DNA of 64,000 nucleotides from JAXGYX01 sp964487355. GTDB taxonomy: Bacteria; Bacillota; Clostridia; Saccharofermentanales; Fastidiosipilaceae. The DNA is taken from positions 1-64,000 of the forward strand of contig CAZAPS010000001.1 in the NCBI GenBank assembly GCA_964487355.1, written 5' to 3'. The position numbers and the translations under genes were made by a program. Positions 33,809 to 41,498 of this stretch are shown one piece after another; position 1 is the stretch's first letter, and each line of letters begins with the position of its first letter. The notes beneath the pieces are model-generated. The model did not search any database. It was not told the origin of the DNA and worked only from the letters and a program-made list of their open reading frames with translations.

Positions 33809-35077
33809 GTGTTTATTGATCAAGCAAAAATATATATTTGCGCGGGACGCGGCGGAGATGGCCATGTATCATTTCACACCGCCAAATACCTGCCTAACGG
33901 TGGTCCCGACGGCGGCGATGGTGGTCGGGGTGGAGACATTTATTTTGTCGCGAATGAGAATCTGACGAGCTTGCAAGATTTTCGTTACAAACGAAAATAT
34001 AAAGCTGAGGATGGTCAGTCGGGCGGCCGAAAAAAGATGTCCGGGCGGTCAGGTGAACACCTGACAGTTGAGGTGCCGGTCGGCACCTTGCTATGGGATG
34101 CTGAAATGGATCGCCTGCTGGCCGATCTGCGGGAACCGGGTGTGCCGGTGCTGATTGCCAAAGGTGGGGCGGGCGGAAGAGGAAACGCGAAATTTGCGAA
34201 TGCTGTCCGTAGGGCGCCCAATTTCGCGAAGGCGGGCAGAATTGGACAAGAATATAATTTGCGGATTGAGCTGAAGTTGTTGGCGGATGTGGGGTTGTTG
34301 GGAATGCCGAACGTCGGCAAGTCAACATTGCTGTCTGTTCTATCGGCCGCCAAACCCAAAATAGCCGATTATCATTTCACCACGCTCTCACCAAACCTCG
34401 GTATTTGTCAGGTGGATGAACATAACTTTGTCATGGCGGACATTCCGGGCCTGATCCCCGGAGCCAGTCAAGGAGCGGGCTTGGGACTTGACTTTTTACG
34501 GCATGTCGAACGCAGTCGCTTGCTGGTGCATCTGGTCGATGTTTCGGGCAGTGAAGGGCGTGACCCAATTGAAGACTTCGACCAAATCAATTTAGAGTTG
34601 AGTTTACATGATGAGCGTCTGGCGTCACGTCCGCAGATGGTGGTGGCCAGCAAAACTGATCTCGCCACCTCGGAGCAATTGGAGCGATTCCATCAGATCA
34701 TGGAGGGCAGAGGTTTTGATGTCTATGACATCTGCGCGCCAATCCACGAAGGAACCGACAAGTTACTAAAAGCGATCTCGGCAAAATTGAAAACACTGCC
34801 GATGACCATGTTGACTCAGGTACCCACGACGGAACATAAAATCTATGAGGCGCCGACCTCTCTTTTCAATATTCACAAAAATGACGAGGGGTACCATGTG
34901 CAGGGAGAATGGGCGGAGCACCTCGTTCAGTCCACCAACTTCAATGATTCGGAATCTTTGAACTATTTTCAGCGCATGCTGCGCCGCAAAGGTGTGATAG
35001 AGGCGCTTGAGCAAAAAGGAATTCAAGAAGGTGAAACGGTGATCATGGAAGAGTTGGAATTTGAATTCATACCCTGA
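33809..35077 (+). CDS. obgE: GTPase ObgE
   Basis: A 422-residue Obg GTPase. The glycine-rich Obg domain (residues 1-158; GGDGGRGGDIYF) leads into the G domain with G1 GMPNVGKST near 165, G3 DIPGLIPGAS and G4 ASKTD, and a C-terminal OCT domain (about 340-420) typical of Gram-positive Obg. It acts in large-subunit assembly and stress signalling. The start is GTG at 33809 (MFIDQAKI is the conserved opening); the ribosome site is weak (GAGAGA). Confidence 0.97.
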   Translation: MFIDQAKIYICAGRGGDGHVSFHTAKYLPNGGPDGGDGGRGGDIYFVANENLTSLQDFRYKRKYKAEDGQSGGRKKMSGRSGEHLTVEVPVGTLLWDAEMDRLLADLREPGVPVLIAKGGAGGRGNAKFANAVRRAPNFAKAGRIGQEYNLRIELKLLADVGLLGMPNVGKSTLLSVLSAAKPKIADYHFTTLSPNLGICQVDEHNFVMADIPGLIPGASQGAGLGLDFLRHVERSRLLVHLVDVSGSEGRDPIEDFDQINLELSLHDERLASRPQMVVASKTDLATSEQLERFHQIMEGRGFDVYDICAPIHEGTDKLLKAISAKLKTLPMTMLTQVPTTEHKIYEAPTSLFNIHKNDEGYHVQGEWAEHLVQSTNFNDSESLNYFQRMLRRKGVIEALEQKGIQEGETVIMEELEFEFIP

Positions 35078-35122
35078 TATCCGACGTCGAGACACAGAAA
35101 AAGATAGATGAGGAGTGAGACA

Positions 35123-35428
35123 ATGCTCACAAGCAAACAGCGCGCGTATTTAAGAAAAATGGCACATGACCTGACGCCGATCATGACAATCGGCAAAGAA
35201 GGATTGGGAGAGAACAGCTTGGATCAGGTCAAGACAATGTTTCCCCTGCATGAATTGATCAAGATCAATCTATTGAAAACTTGTGACGAAAATCCTAAAG
35301 TTGTGGCCCACCAAGTGGCCGCGGCCACGGGCTCCGAAGTTGTTCAGGTGGTGGGGCATCGGTTTGTGTTGTACCGCCACTCGCGCAAATTGGCGGAGAA
35401 GGGAAAGGCGATTTCTCTACCGTATTAA
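35123..35428 (+). CDS. yhbY: YhbY family RNA-binding protein (CRM domain)
   Basis: A 101-residue single CRM-domain protein that binds RNA and associates with pre-50S ribosomes. The start LTSKQRAYLRKMAHDL, the GxxG-type loop IGKEGLG and the ending VQVVGHRFVLYR are characteristic. I chose the ATG at 35123, preceded by GAGGAG, over the ATG 15 bases upstream that overlaps that site. It follows obgE by 45 bases, a frequent Firmicutes neighbour. Confidence 0.95.
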   Translation: MLTSKQRAYLRKMAHDLTPIMTIGKEGLGENSLDQVKTMFPLHELIKINLLKTCDENPKVVAHQVAAATGSEVVQVVGHRFVLYRHSRKLAEKGKAISLPY

Positions 35429-35469
35429 ATCAACCGCTTAAACAGTCAATAAGAATCTATTTTTGACTG

Positions 35470-35517
35470 ATAAATGTAACATTTATTCGTGCAGAAGGTG
35501 GGCGAATACCGTATAAT
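35470..35517 (+). promoter_or_regulatory. Putative promoter and operator of the rubredoxin gene
   Basis: A perfect palindrome ATAAATG-TAA-CATTTAT (35470-35486) lies upstream of a TATAAT at 35512-35517 whose -35 is poor. A repressor or activator of oxygen defence could bind there; the sequence is AT-rich like PerR or Fur sites but does not fit their consensus spacing. Confidence 0.45.
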
Positions 35518-35558
35518 ATGCTCATATCAAAGATCCTAACGGAAGAAAGGGTATTTTT

Positions 35559-35723
35559 ATGAAGAAATATGTATGCGATCTGTGTGGTTATGTTTACGAT
35601 CCGGCTGAAGGCGATCCCGACAACGGTGTGGCCGCAGGCACAGCTTTTGAAGATGTTCCGGCCGATTGGCTCTGCCCATTATGTGGAGCGCCGAAAGAAG
35701 ATTTCAGCGTTATGGATGACTGA
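35559..35723 (+). CDS. Rubredoxin
   Basis: A 54-residue rubredoxin. Four cysteines bind one iron: CDLCGYVYDP near residues 6-15 and CPLCGAPKEDF near 39-49, with the family acidic loop between. It is a small cytoplasmic electron carrier. It sits directly before a flavodiiron protein gene, its usual electron acceptor in anaerobes, so the pair should reduce oxygen or nitric oxide to harmless products. GAAGAAAGGG precedes the ATG. A hairpin terminator lies between the two genes, so the second gene depends on read-through or its own promoter. Confidence 0.97.
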   Translation: MKKYVCDLCGYVYDPAEGDPDNGVAAGTAFEDVPADWLCPLCGAPKEDFSVMDD

Positions 35724-35757
35724 TTTCGCACATCGCTTCCAACGCGTTTGACGTGTG

Positions 35758-35795
35758 AGTACTCGTTACGCATTTCCCGTGACGAGTACTTTTTC
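35758..35795 (+). terminator. Terminator between rubredoxin and the flavodiiron gene
   Basis: AGTACTCGTTACG pairs with CGTGACGAGTACT (13 bp including one wobble) across 7 bases and is followed by TTTTT. It may be partial, giving more rubredoxin than flavodiiron transcript. Confidence 0.85.
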
Positions 35796-35823
35796 ATTAT
35801 TTTAGATGGAGGTTTGAAACTCT

Positions 35824-37032
35824 ATGCCGATACAACCTATTTGCACCAACGTTCTGGAAGTTGGCGCGAGCCATCCCGATCGCCAACTGTTTGACGCCCT
35901 GATGCCGACACCTTTTGGTACGACCTATAACTCATATTTGGTTATAGGCGAAGAAGCGACCGCGCTGATCGACCCTGTCGACCCCGAAAAAGCCAATGAC
36001 CTGATTAACAACCTTAAGGAAGCTGAAGTTGAGAAACTGGACTACATTGTCATTCTTCACACCGAACAGGATCATTCCGGAACAACCCCGCTCTTACAGA
36101 AACTGTATCCTGAAGCGAAACTGGTTGGGACGAAGAAAGTTCAGGAATTGATGGAGTCACATCTGCATATCCCACCTTCCGAATTCATCACGGTAGCGGA
36201 GGGCGATCAGCTTAAACTAGGCGGCAAAACGCTGACCTTTTACCCTATTCCCTTCGCCCATTGGCCGGACAACACCGCCTGCATGCTCGAAGAAGACAAT
36301 ATTCTTTTTTCCAGTGATTTATTTGGCTCCCACTATGCGGATACCAAAGTCTTTTCGACTTCAGGATATGACCAACGGATCGCGGCTCGTAATTATTTCG
36401 CGGAGATCATGATGCCGTTTCGCACTCAGTGCGCGAAATATACCAAGAAATTCCGTGAAATGGCGCCGAACATGGTCGCGCCGGCACATGGTCCTGTCTG
36501 GTATGATCCCCGACACATTTTTGATTTGTACGAAAGCTGGACCAACAATCAGGTGCGTAGAAGCGTGGTGATCGGCTACGTCAGCATGCACGAAAGCACA
36601 GAGAAGATTGTGGAGGCCCTGACTTTGAACCTCAACCGACACGGGCTGTCTGTCGTCTGCCGCAACATCGCCGAAGAGCCGTCCAGTCTGATGGTTGTCA
36701 CCGGCCATGTGGCGAGCGATCTGGTTGACGCCGCCGCATTTATCCTGGGCACGCCGACCGTGTTGGGTGGCCCCCATCCGGCGGCCGCGTACGCGGCGAT
36801 ACTGGTCAATGCGTTAAAACCCAAGAATCGCTATTTCGGCGTGGTTGGGTCGTTTGGCTGGGCAACAAAGGCCGCCGACACGATTGACGCCCTGACCGGT
36901 TCGTACAAGGCGGAGCGTCTGCCACCGCTGATGATTAAGGGACTGCCCACCGAAGAAGATTATCAGATAATCAAGGAGTACGCGGATGACTTAGCGGAAA
37001 AAATCCTCGCGATTGAAGACGTGATGAGTTGA
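35824..37032 (+). CDS. fprA: Flavodiiron protein (FprA-type oxygen/NO reductase)
   Basis: A 402-residue class A flavodiiron protein. The N-terminal MBL domain holds the diiron ligands in HTEQDHSG (near residue 80), AHWPDNT (near 148), SSDLFGSH (near 166) and APAHGPVW (near 221). The C-terminal third is a flavodoxin domain starting at about VVIGYVSMHEST that binds FMN. It reduces O2 to water or NO to N2O using rubredoxin, encoded just upstream. All metal ligands are intact. GGAGG precedes the ATG. Confidence 0.95.
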   Translation: MPIQPICTNVLEVGASHPDRQLFDALMPTPFGTTYNSYLVIGEEATALIDPVDPEKANDLINNLKEAEVEKLDYIVILHTEQDHSGTTPLLQKLYPEAKLVGTKKVQELMESHLHIPPSEFITVAEGDQLKLGGKTLTFYPIPFAHWPDNTACMLEEDNILFSSDLFGSHYADTKVFSTSGYDQRIAARNYFAEIMMPFRTQCAKYTKKFREMAPNMVAPAHGPVWYDPRHIFDLYESWTNNQVRRSVVIGYVSMHESTEKIVEALTLNLNRHGLSVVCRNIAEEPSSLMVVTGHVASDLVDAAAFILGTPTVLGGPHPAAAYAAILVNALKPKNRYFGVVGSFGWATKAADTIDALTGSYKAERLPPLMIKGLPTEEDYQIIKEYADDLAEKILAIEDVMS

Positions 37033-37140
37033 TTTCGACTCTGTTTCTCCTTCGCGGAAGGTTTGCGAATTTCGATAAAATCAGGATCCTTTATTGAAAA
37101 GGGTCACCGCGTATCAGTCAGCGATAAAAACAGGACAAGA

Positions 37141-37174
37141 AAAACGGTACGGCTTGGCAGTCGTACCGTTTTTG
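37141..37174 (+). terminator. Terminator after the flavodiiron gene
   Basis: AAAACGGTACG and CGTACCGTTTT form an 11-bp stem around a 10-base loop with a short T-run. It also faces the convergent DUF4364 gene. Confidence 0.85.
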
Positions 37175-37211
37175 TCGCCGCGAAAATTTGAGATTGCCGG
37201 AGCGCCGCTGC

Positions 37212-37763
37212 TTATTTCTCTCCCGTCAAAAGACGCAACAATGTGGGATATATTTTTTCGGTGTCATTCAGCCAATTTTCACAAATCTGTTTGGCCAGCT
37301 CCTCTTTTGGAACGTTTACACTGATTTGCATTAGGATGGTGTCTCTGTCTCGATGAGTCAACTCGACCTGCCAACCTTGTGTGATTGAAGGGCTGTAATC
37401 GGCGGTGACCGATTCGTCCCGACGGGCGGTCTGCGCGATCTCCGTCACAGTTCGGCGCAGATTTTGTTGCACAGGAATTGGGATTGTGTGCTCCAACGCC
37501 GCCAGCACCTGCTCCCCGGACTCCGTTATGGAATAACGCATGATCGGCTGACCCGCGGTGTCAGTCTGTGTCTCGCCTTTTCGTTGCGCGAGATGTAGCA
37601 GACCATCCCGGATCAACTCCTGACTTAAGTCACTGAAAGTGAAATAGTCCATGTAAAAAGTATTCAACGATGCCGTCATCAATTGATGACTCGTCAAATC
37701 TGGTGAAAGATTCACCAAATAAAGTAAAATCACTTTTTTGTTGACAATGTTTTCATCCGGCAT
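37212..37763 (-). CDS. DUF4364 family protein
   Basis: A 183-residue protein of the clostridial DUF4364 family. The N-terminal 90 residues look like a winged helix (NKKVILLYLVNLSPDLTSHQL, FSDLSQELIRDGLL, YSITESGEQVL), and the C-terminal half is a beta-rich domain. Members are thought to be DNA-binding regulators, though their targets are unknown. AGGACG precedes the ATG. It lies alone between the flavodiiron gene and ilvC. Confidence 0.85.
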   Translation of the reverse strand: MPDENIVNKKVILLYLVNLSPDLTSHQLMTASLNTFYMDYFTFSDLSQELIRDGLLHLAQRKGETQTDTAGQPIMRYSITESGEQVLAALEHTIPIPVQQNLRRTVTEIAQTARRDESVTADYSPSITQGWQVELTHRDRDTILMQISVNVPKEELAKQICENWLNDTEKIYPTLLRLLTGEK

Positions 37764-37802
37764 GGGATCGTCCTTTTATTGTGGTGGTCGTCGGTATTGC
37801 GC

Positions 37803-37838
37803 AAAAAAGCCATGCTCCGCACGGAACACGGCTTTTTT
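37803..37838 (-). terminator. Terminator of the ilvN-ilvC unit
   Basis: AAAAAAGCC and GGCTTTTTT flank a GC-rich loop (37803-37838); on the minus strand the stem ends in a T-run, so it terminates ilvC. Confidence 0.85.
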
Positions 37839-37886
37839 GGTTAAGCGAGGATGCTGGGGTCGAGTCCGCTGTCGATCATGATTCAA

Positions 37887-38888
37887 TCAGACCTCGATAT
37901 CGTCTGTCCAGCTCATCAAACCGCGCAGCCGCGCGCCGACCTGTTCAACCGGGTGGTTGGCTTCCAAACGGCGGCGGGTTTTAAGATTGATAAAGCCGGT
38001 GTTCGCGTCTTGCAGGAAGCGCTGAGCGAACGTGCCGTCTTGAATGTTTCGCAGAGCCTGACGCATAGCGTCTTTGGTGTCCTCGGTGATGATCTTGGGA
38101 CCGACATCATAGCCACCGAATTCCGCAGTGTTGGAGACGGAGTAGTTCATCAAAGTCAGGCCGCCCTGATAGACCATATCCACAATGAGCTTCATCTCGT
38201 GCATGCACTCGTAAAAAGCGCTTTCCGCGTCGTAGCCCGCCTCAACCAGAATCTCAAATCCGGCTTTCATCAGTTCTTCGACACCGCCACACAAGACACA
38301 TTGCTCACCAAATAAATCGGTCTCGGTCTCTTCGCGGAAAGTGGTCTCCAGCAGGCCGCCTCTGGCGCTGCCGATGCCTTGACCATAGGCGAAAGCAATG
38401 TCTTGAGCGTAACCTGTATAGTCTTGATAAATGGCGAACAGCGCGGGCACGCCCCGACCGAGTGTGTACTCGTGTCGCACGGTGTGTCCCGGCCCTTTGG
38501 GCGCGATCATAAAGACGTCCACATTCTCGGGAGGTTCGATAATTCCAAAATGGATGTTGAATCCGTGCGCGAAGGCGATCGCCTTGCCGTCCGACAGATT
38601 CGGGCGGATATCCGACTCGAACACCGCGCTCTGTTTCTCGTCCGGCATTAAGATCATGATGACATCGGCCGCTTTGACGGCGTCCGCGGTGGTCATCACC
38701 GTGAGACCGGCCTCCTCAGCCTTCGCCCAGGATTTACTGCCATCATAAAGGCCGACAACCACTTTGAAACCACTGTCCTGTAAGTTTCTTGAATGGGCGT
38801 GTCCCTGACTGCCATAACCAATGATTGCTATGGTTTTGTTGTCCAACGCGTGCGTTGTACATTCTGATTCTTTGTAAATTTTTTTCAT
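37887..38888 (-). CDS. ilvC: Ketol-acid reductoisomerase
   Basis: A 333-residue class I KARI. It converts acetolactate or acetohydroxybutyrate to the dihydroxy acids of Val, Leu and Ile synthesis. The NADPH motif GYGSQGHAHSRNL lies at residues 24-36, with serines in the loop YDGSKSW that favour NADPH. The metal site EETETDLFGEQ and the helix ECMHEMKLIVD are intact. GGGAGG precedes the ATG. It lies 82 bases after ilvN on the same strand. Confidence 0.97.
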   Translation of the reverse strand: MKKIYKESECTTHALDNKTIAIIGYGSQGHAHSRNLQDSGFKVVVGLYDGSKSWAKAEEAGLTVMTTADAVKAADVIMILMPDEKQSAVFESDIRPNLSDGKAIAFAHGFNIHFGIIEPPENVDVFMIAPKGPGHTVRHEYTLGRGVPALFAIYQDYTGYAQDIAFAYGQGIGSARGGLLETTFREETETDLFGEQCVLCGGVEELMKAGFEILVEAGYDAESAFYECMHEMKLIVDMVYQGGLTLMNYSVSNTAEFGGYDVGPKIITEDTKDAMRQALRNIQDGTFAQRFLQDANTGFINLKTRRRLEANHPVEQVGARLRGLMSWTDDIEV

Positions 38889-38970
38889 ACGTACGATCCT
38901 CCCGAATTTCTGAAATGATAATCAATATATTATAACAAATCTGCGTTCTCCGCTTTACGGGCAGCTGTTA

Positions 38971-39468
38971 TCAATCGTCCACCGCCAATGTTTTCGCGCC
39001 CCGCTCGATCGCGATGGAACCGGTGCGAACCAACTCCATGATTTCGTAGCTTTCCAACATAGTCGAAAGAGCGGAAATCTTATTGTCCTCGCCCGTGATT
39101 TCAATGGTCAGTGATTCCGGAGATATGTCTACAACATGGCCTCGGAACACATCGGCGATTTGGCAGATGTCGGCACGTGAGGAGGCATCGGCGCGTACTT
39201 TGATGAAGACGAGTTGACGGCTGAAGTACTCGTTGGGCAACAGATGTCGAGCGCCGATCACATCCGGCAGTTTATAGAGCAACTGTAGAATTTGAGGGAT
39301 TTTCTCTCGTTCGACCGAAATTGACAACGTGATGCGGGTAATCAAAGGGTTTTCGGTCTGGCCCGCCGCTATGCTCTCGATATTGTAACCGCGCCGCGAA
39401 AATAAATTGGAGACCCTCGTCAAGACGCCGGCTTTGTTTTCCACCAATACAGATAACGTGTGCTTCAT
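38971..39468 (-). CDS. ilvN: Acetolactate synthase small (regulatory) subunit
   Basis: A 165-residue regulatory subunit. The N-terminal ACT domain begins LSVLVENKAGVLTRVSNLFS and contains RRGYNIESIAAG, the valine-binding signature; the C-terminal domain has MELVRTGSIAIERG. It gives feedback control to the catalytic subunit IlvB, which is not encoded in this window. GGAGGAG precedes the ATG. The gene opens an ilvN-ilvC unit. Confidence 0.96.
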   Translation of the reverse strand: MKHTLSVLVENKAGVLTRVSNLFSRRGYNIESIAAGQTENPLITRITLSISVEREKIPQILQLLYKLPDVIGARHLLPNEYFSRQLVFIKVRADASSRADICQIADVFRGHVVDISPESLTIEITGEDNKISALSTMLESYEIMELVRTGSIAIERGAKTLAVDD

Positions 39469-39494
39469 ACTCTCCTCCTGTCAAGGCTTTTGAT

Positions 39495-39523
39495 ATTATA
39501 GCACCCAATTTTGTGAATGTGCA
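39495..39523 (-). promoter_or_regulatory. Promoter of ilvN-ilvC
   Basis: On the minus strand TGCACA and TATAAT are 17 bases apart. The leader is only about 20 bases, so no T-box or attenuator fits between promoter and ilvN. Confidence 0.6.
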
Positions 39524-39593
39524 CGAGGAGTCAATAAACCGATCGAATCAGCTGACATTTGTGAATGAACCCTGCGTTATAATTTATTCATTC

Positions 39594-39631
39594 CAAAAAA
39601 ATGTCCGCGACGGGGTTCCGGCCGCGGACAT
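39594..39631 (-). terminator. Terminator of mscL
   Basis: ATGTCCGCG and CGCGGACAT pair around a GC-rich loop; the minus strand continues in TTTTTT. Confidence 0.88.
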
Positions 39632-39680
39632 GTCTCAAGCGGATCTTTGATGGGGAGACGCTCTTGCGCATTTGCCTTAT

Positions 39681-40115
39681 TTATTCTTTTGAGTCAGTGT
39701 CAATCGCCTTTCCCTTGGCGGCTTTCACCTCGTTCAACAGTTCTTGGAGCAACTCAACCTCTGTCGGGCCCGCCGGCTCTTCCTGCTCTTCTTCCGGACT
39801 CTTGGCGCGCAGCTTGTTGACACCTTTGATTAAAAGGAAGATGGCCAGGGCGACAATCAAAAAGGTGATTATGGCGTTAATGAACAACCCAATGTTGATC
39901 GTGACCGGCACTCCGTCGACGTCGGTCCCTCCTAAAGGAATGGCCAGTTGCTTGAAATCAATGCCCGCTGTCAGCTTTCCAACCACCGGCATAATGACAT
40001 CGTCGACAAGGGAGTTGACGATGGCTGTGAAAGCGCCGCCGATGACCACACCGACCGCCATATCCAGCACACTGCCTCTCATGATAAACTCTTTGAATTC
40101 CTTAACAATCTTCAT
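39681..40115 (-). CDS. mscL: Large-conductance mechanosensitive channel MscL
   Basis: A 144-residue channel subunit that opens under membrane tension to release solutes on hypo-osmotic shock. The N-terminal FKEFIMRGSVLDMAVGVVIG holds the gate helix, followed by AFTAIVNSLVDDVIMP; TM2 begins near residue 74 and the cytoplasmic tail is acidic (SPEEEQEEP) with a final helix. Homopentamer in the membrane. GGAGAG precedes the ATG. Monocistronic. Confidence 0.97.
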   Translation of the reverse strand: MKIVKEFKEFIMRGSVLDMAVGVVIGGAFTAIVNSLVDDVIMPVVGKLTAGIDFKQLAIPLGGTDVDGVPVTINIGLFINAIITFLIVALAIFLLIKGVNKLRAKSPEEEQEEPAGPTEVELLQELLNEVKAAKGKAIDTDSKE

Positions 40116-40223
40116 AGTTCACTCTCCATTAAAATATATATGTCGCCGGAGCGACTTCCCTATATATTGAACTGTCAAAACAACAACCGCTCACTATATG
40201 AGAGTCAGCGGTTTGTTGAGCGG

Positions 40224-40646
40224 TCAGATCGTCTCTGTGACATATTTGGCGACGCCCTCACTCAATTCGTGCATTTCAGCGCTTAACAGAATATGGATGG
40301 TGAAGGTTTGGTCCTTCGTGAACTCATTTAAATCGTTCAGAAACTTTTCCAACTCTCCGTAGTCCTCGCTGTTGGCGACTTTGAATATACTATCAATGTA
40401 TATATGAGTGATGTCAAAATCCTTGGCACTTATGCCGGCGATAAAACTCAGTAATTGAGAAAAACTATCTACCGGGTATTCAGAAATATCAATTAAACGG
40501 ATTTGGTACCTGACATAACGGTCCAGACGGCGGCCGCGTTCGATGCAAACCACATTCTGAGCGTTATCCATCGCATGGTCGTTCAGATCATCTACCATTT
40601 GACTGGTCTTTCCGCTTCCTTTTGTACCAATGATCAGATTAATCAT
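40224..40646 (-). CDS. Small P-loop ATP-binding protein of clostridial type
   Basis: A 140-residue protein with the Walker A motif GTKGSGKTSQM at residues 7-17 and a probable Walker B in ITHIYIDSI near 79. It seems a minimal P-loop fold without a helicase or kinase domain. Similar short proteins are widespread in Clostridia, often labelled hypothetical or PilT-like; no function is known. I chose the ATG at 40646, seven bases after GGAGA, over a TTG two codons upstream. No operon partners. Confidence 0.8.
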   Translation of the reverse strand: MINLIIGTKGSGKTSQMVDDLNDHAMDNAQNVVCIERGRRLDRYVRYQIRLIDISEYPVDSFSQLLSFIAGISAKDFDITHIYIDSIFKVANSEDYGELEKFLNDLNEFTKDQTFTIHILLSAEMHELSEGVAKYVTETI

Positions 40647-40820
40647 AAGCAAATCTCCTTACTCTTGACTGTGTAATCTATGGATCATAATGAATTCACC
40701 ATGACCCTGTTGTACGCTAATTCTACCGTAAATACATGACAATTGAAACAAGCGGGCGATCGTTGACCGGATATTTTTTGACAAGTCCACAAAAAGAAGC
40801 ACGCCTCCCGAAAGCGACAC

Positions 40821-40849
40821 TTGCTATTTTTTAAGTGTGTTGATATAAT
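40821..40849 (+). promoter_or_regulatory. Promoter of the rimP-nusA operon
   Basis: TTGCTA and TATAAT are exactly 17 bases apart with TGA forming an extended -10 box. The start is predicted near 40856. Confidence 0.75.
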
Positions 40850-40877
40850 GGCAAATGATCTATTAAGGAAATCTCTA

Positions 40878-40909
40878 AAAGAGTGGGTTCGCCCGCTCTT
40901 TCGTTTTTT
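40878..40909 (+). terminator. Leader terminator (attenuator) ahead of rimP-nusA
   Basis: AAAGAGTGGG and CCCGCTCTTT form a 10-bp stem (one G-U pair) closed by a TTCG tetraloop, followed by CGTTTTTT. It lies between the predicted start and the rimP ATG, so it can only act on this operon's own transcript. Confidence 0.75.
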
Positions 40910-40935
40910 ATTATAAACCAATTGGCAGGTGTTAG

Positions 40936-41406
40936 ATGACGAAAAAAGCTTCCATCGCGGGTCGTGCGGATCAACTCTGCCGGTCCTTGATTGAAGATCG
41001 GGGCTACGATCTTCTGGAGACGGTATTTCTTAAAGAGGACGAGCAGTGGTTCTTGCGTTTTTTTATTGACAAAAGAGGCGGAATCAGTATGGATGATTGC
41101 GAAACAGTCAGCCGACTGATTGATCCTTTGATCGATGAGGAGCTGAACCTGACGCAATCCTACAACCTTGAAGTATCTTCGCCGGGGCTGGACCGCCCTC
41201 TCAAAACACGACGTGACTTACTTCGCTACCTGGACGAGGAAGTCGAAGTTTCTTTGTATAAGGCGCGTGACGGGAAGAAAAAAATAATCGGTCGCATTGT
41301 TGGTGTGTCGGAGGATGACGTGCTGGAGCTCGAAACCGACAGCGGTGAGACCGAAAGTTTCACCAAGGCTGAACGGGCGACGGTCAAACGAGTCATCCGA
41401 TTTTAA
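40936..41406 (+). CDS. rimP: Ribosome maturation factor RimP
   Basis: A 156-residue RimP needed for 30S maturation. The N-terminal domain shows LETVFLKEDEQWFLRFFIDK, DDCETVSRLIDPLID and the conserved YNLEVSSPGLDRPL; the C-terminal SH3-like domain follows. It is the first gene of the nusA-infB operon, as in most bacteria. The ATG has a modest GCAGGTG site 5 bases upstream. Confidence 0.96.
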   Translation: MTKKASIAGRADQLCRSLIEDRGYDLLETVFLKEDEQWFLRFFIDKRGGISMDDCETVSRLIDPLIDEELNLTQSYNLEVSSPGLDRPLKTRRDLLRYLDEEVEVSLYKARDGKKKIIGRIVGVSEDDVLELETDSGETESFTKAERATVKRVIRF

Positions 41407-41498
41407 TAAACCTGTGAATGACGGCCGATCGTGTCATGTCTTTGATGAACCGGTGTGATCGGCGGATATCAGCTCGATTTTACGAGGAAAGGACAAAT

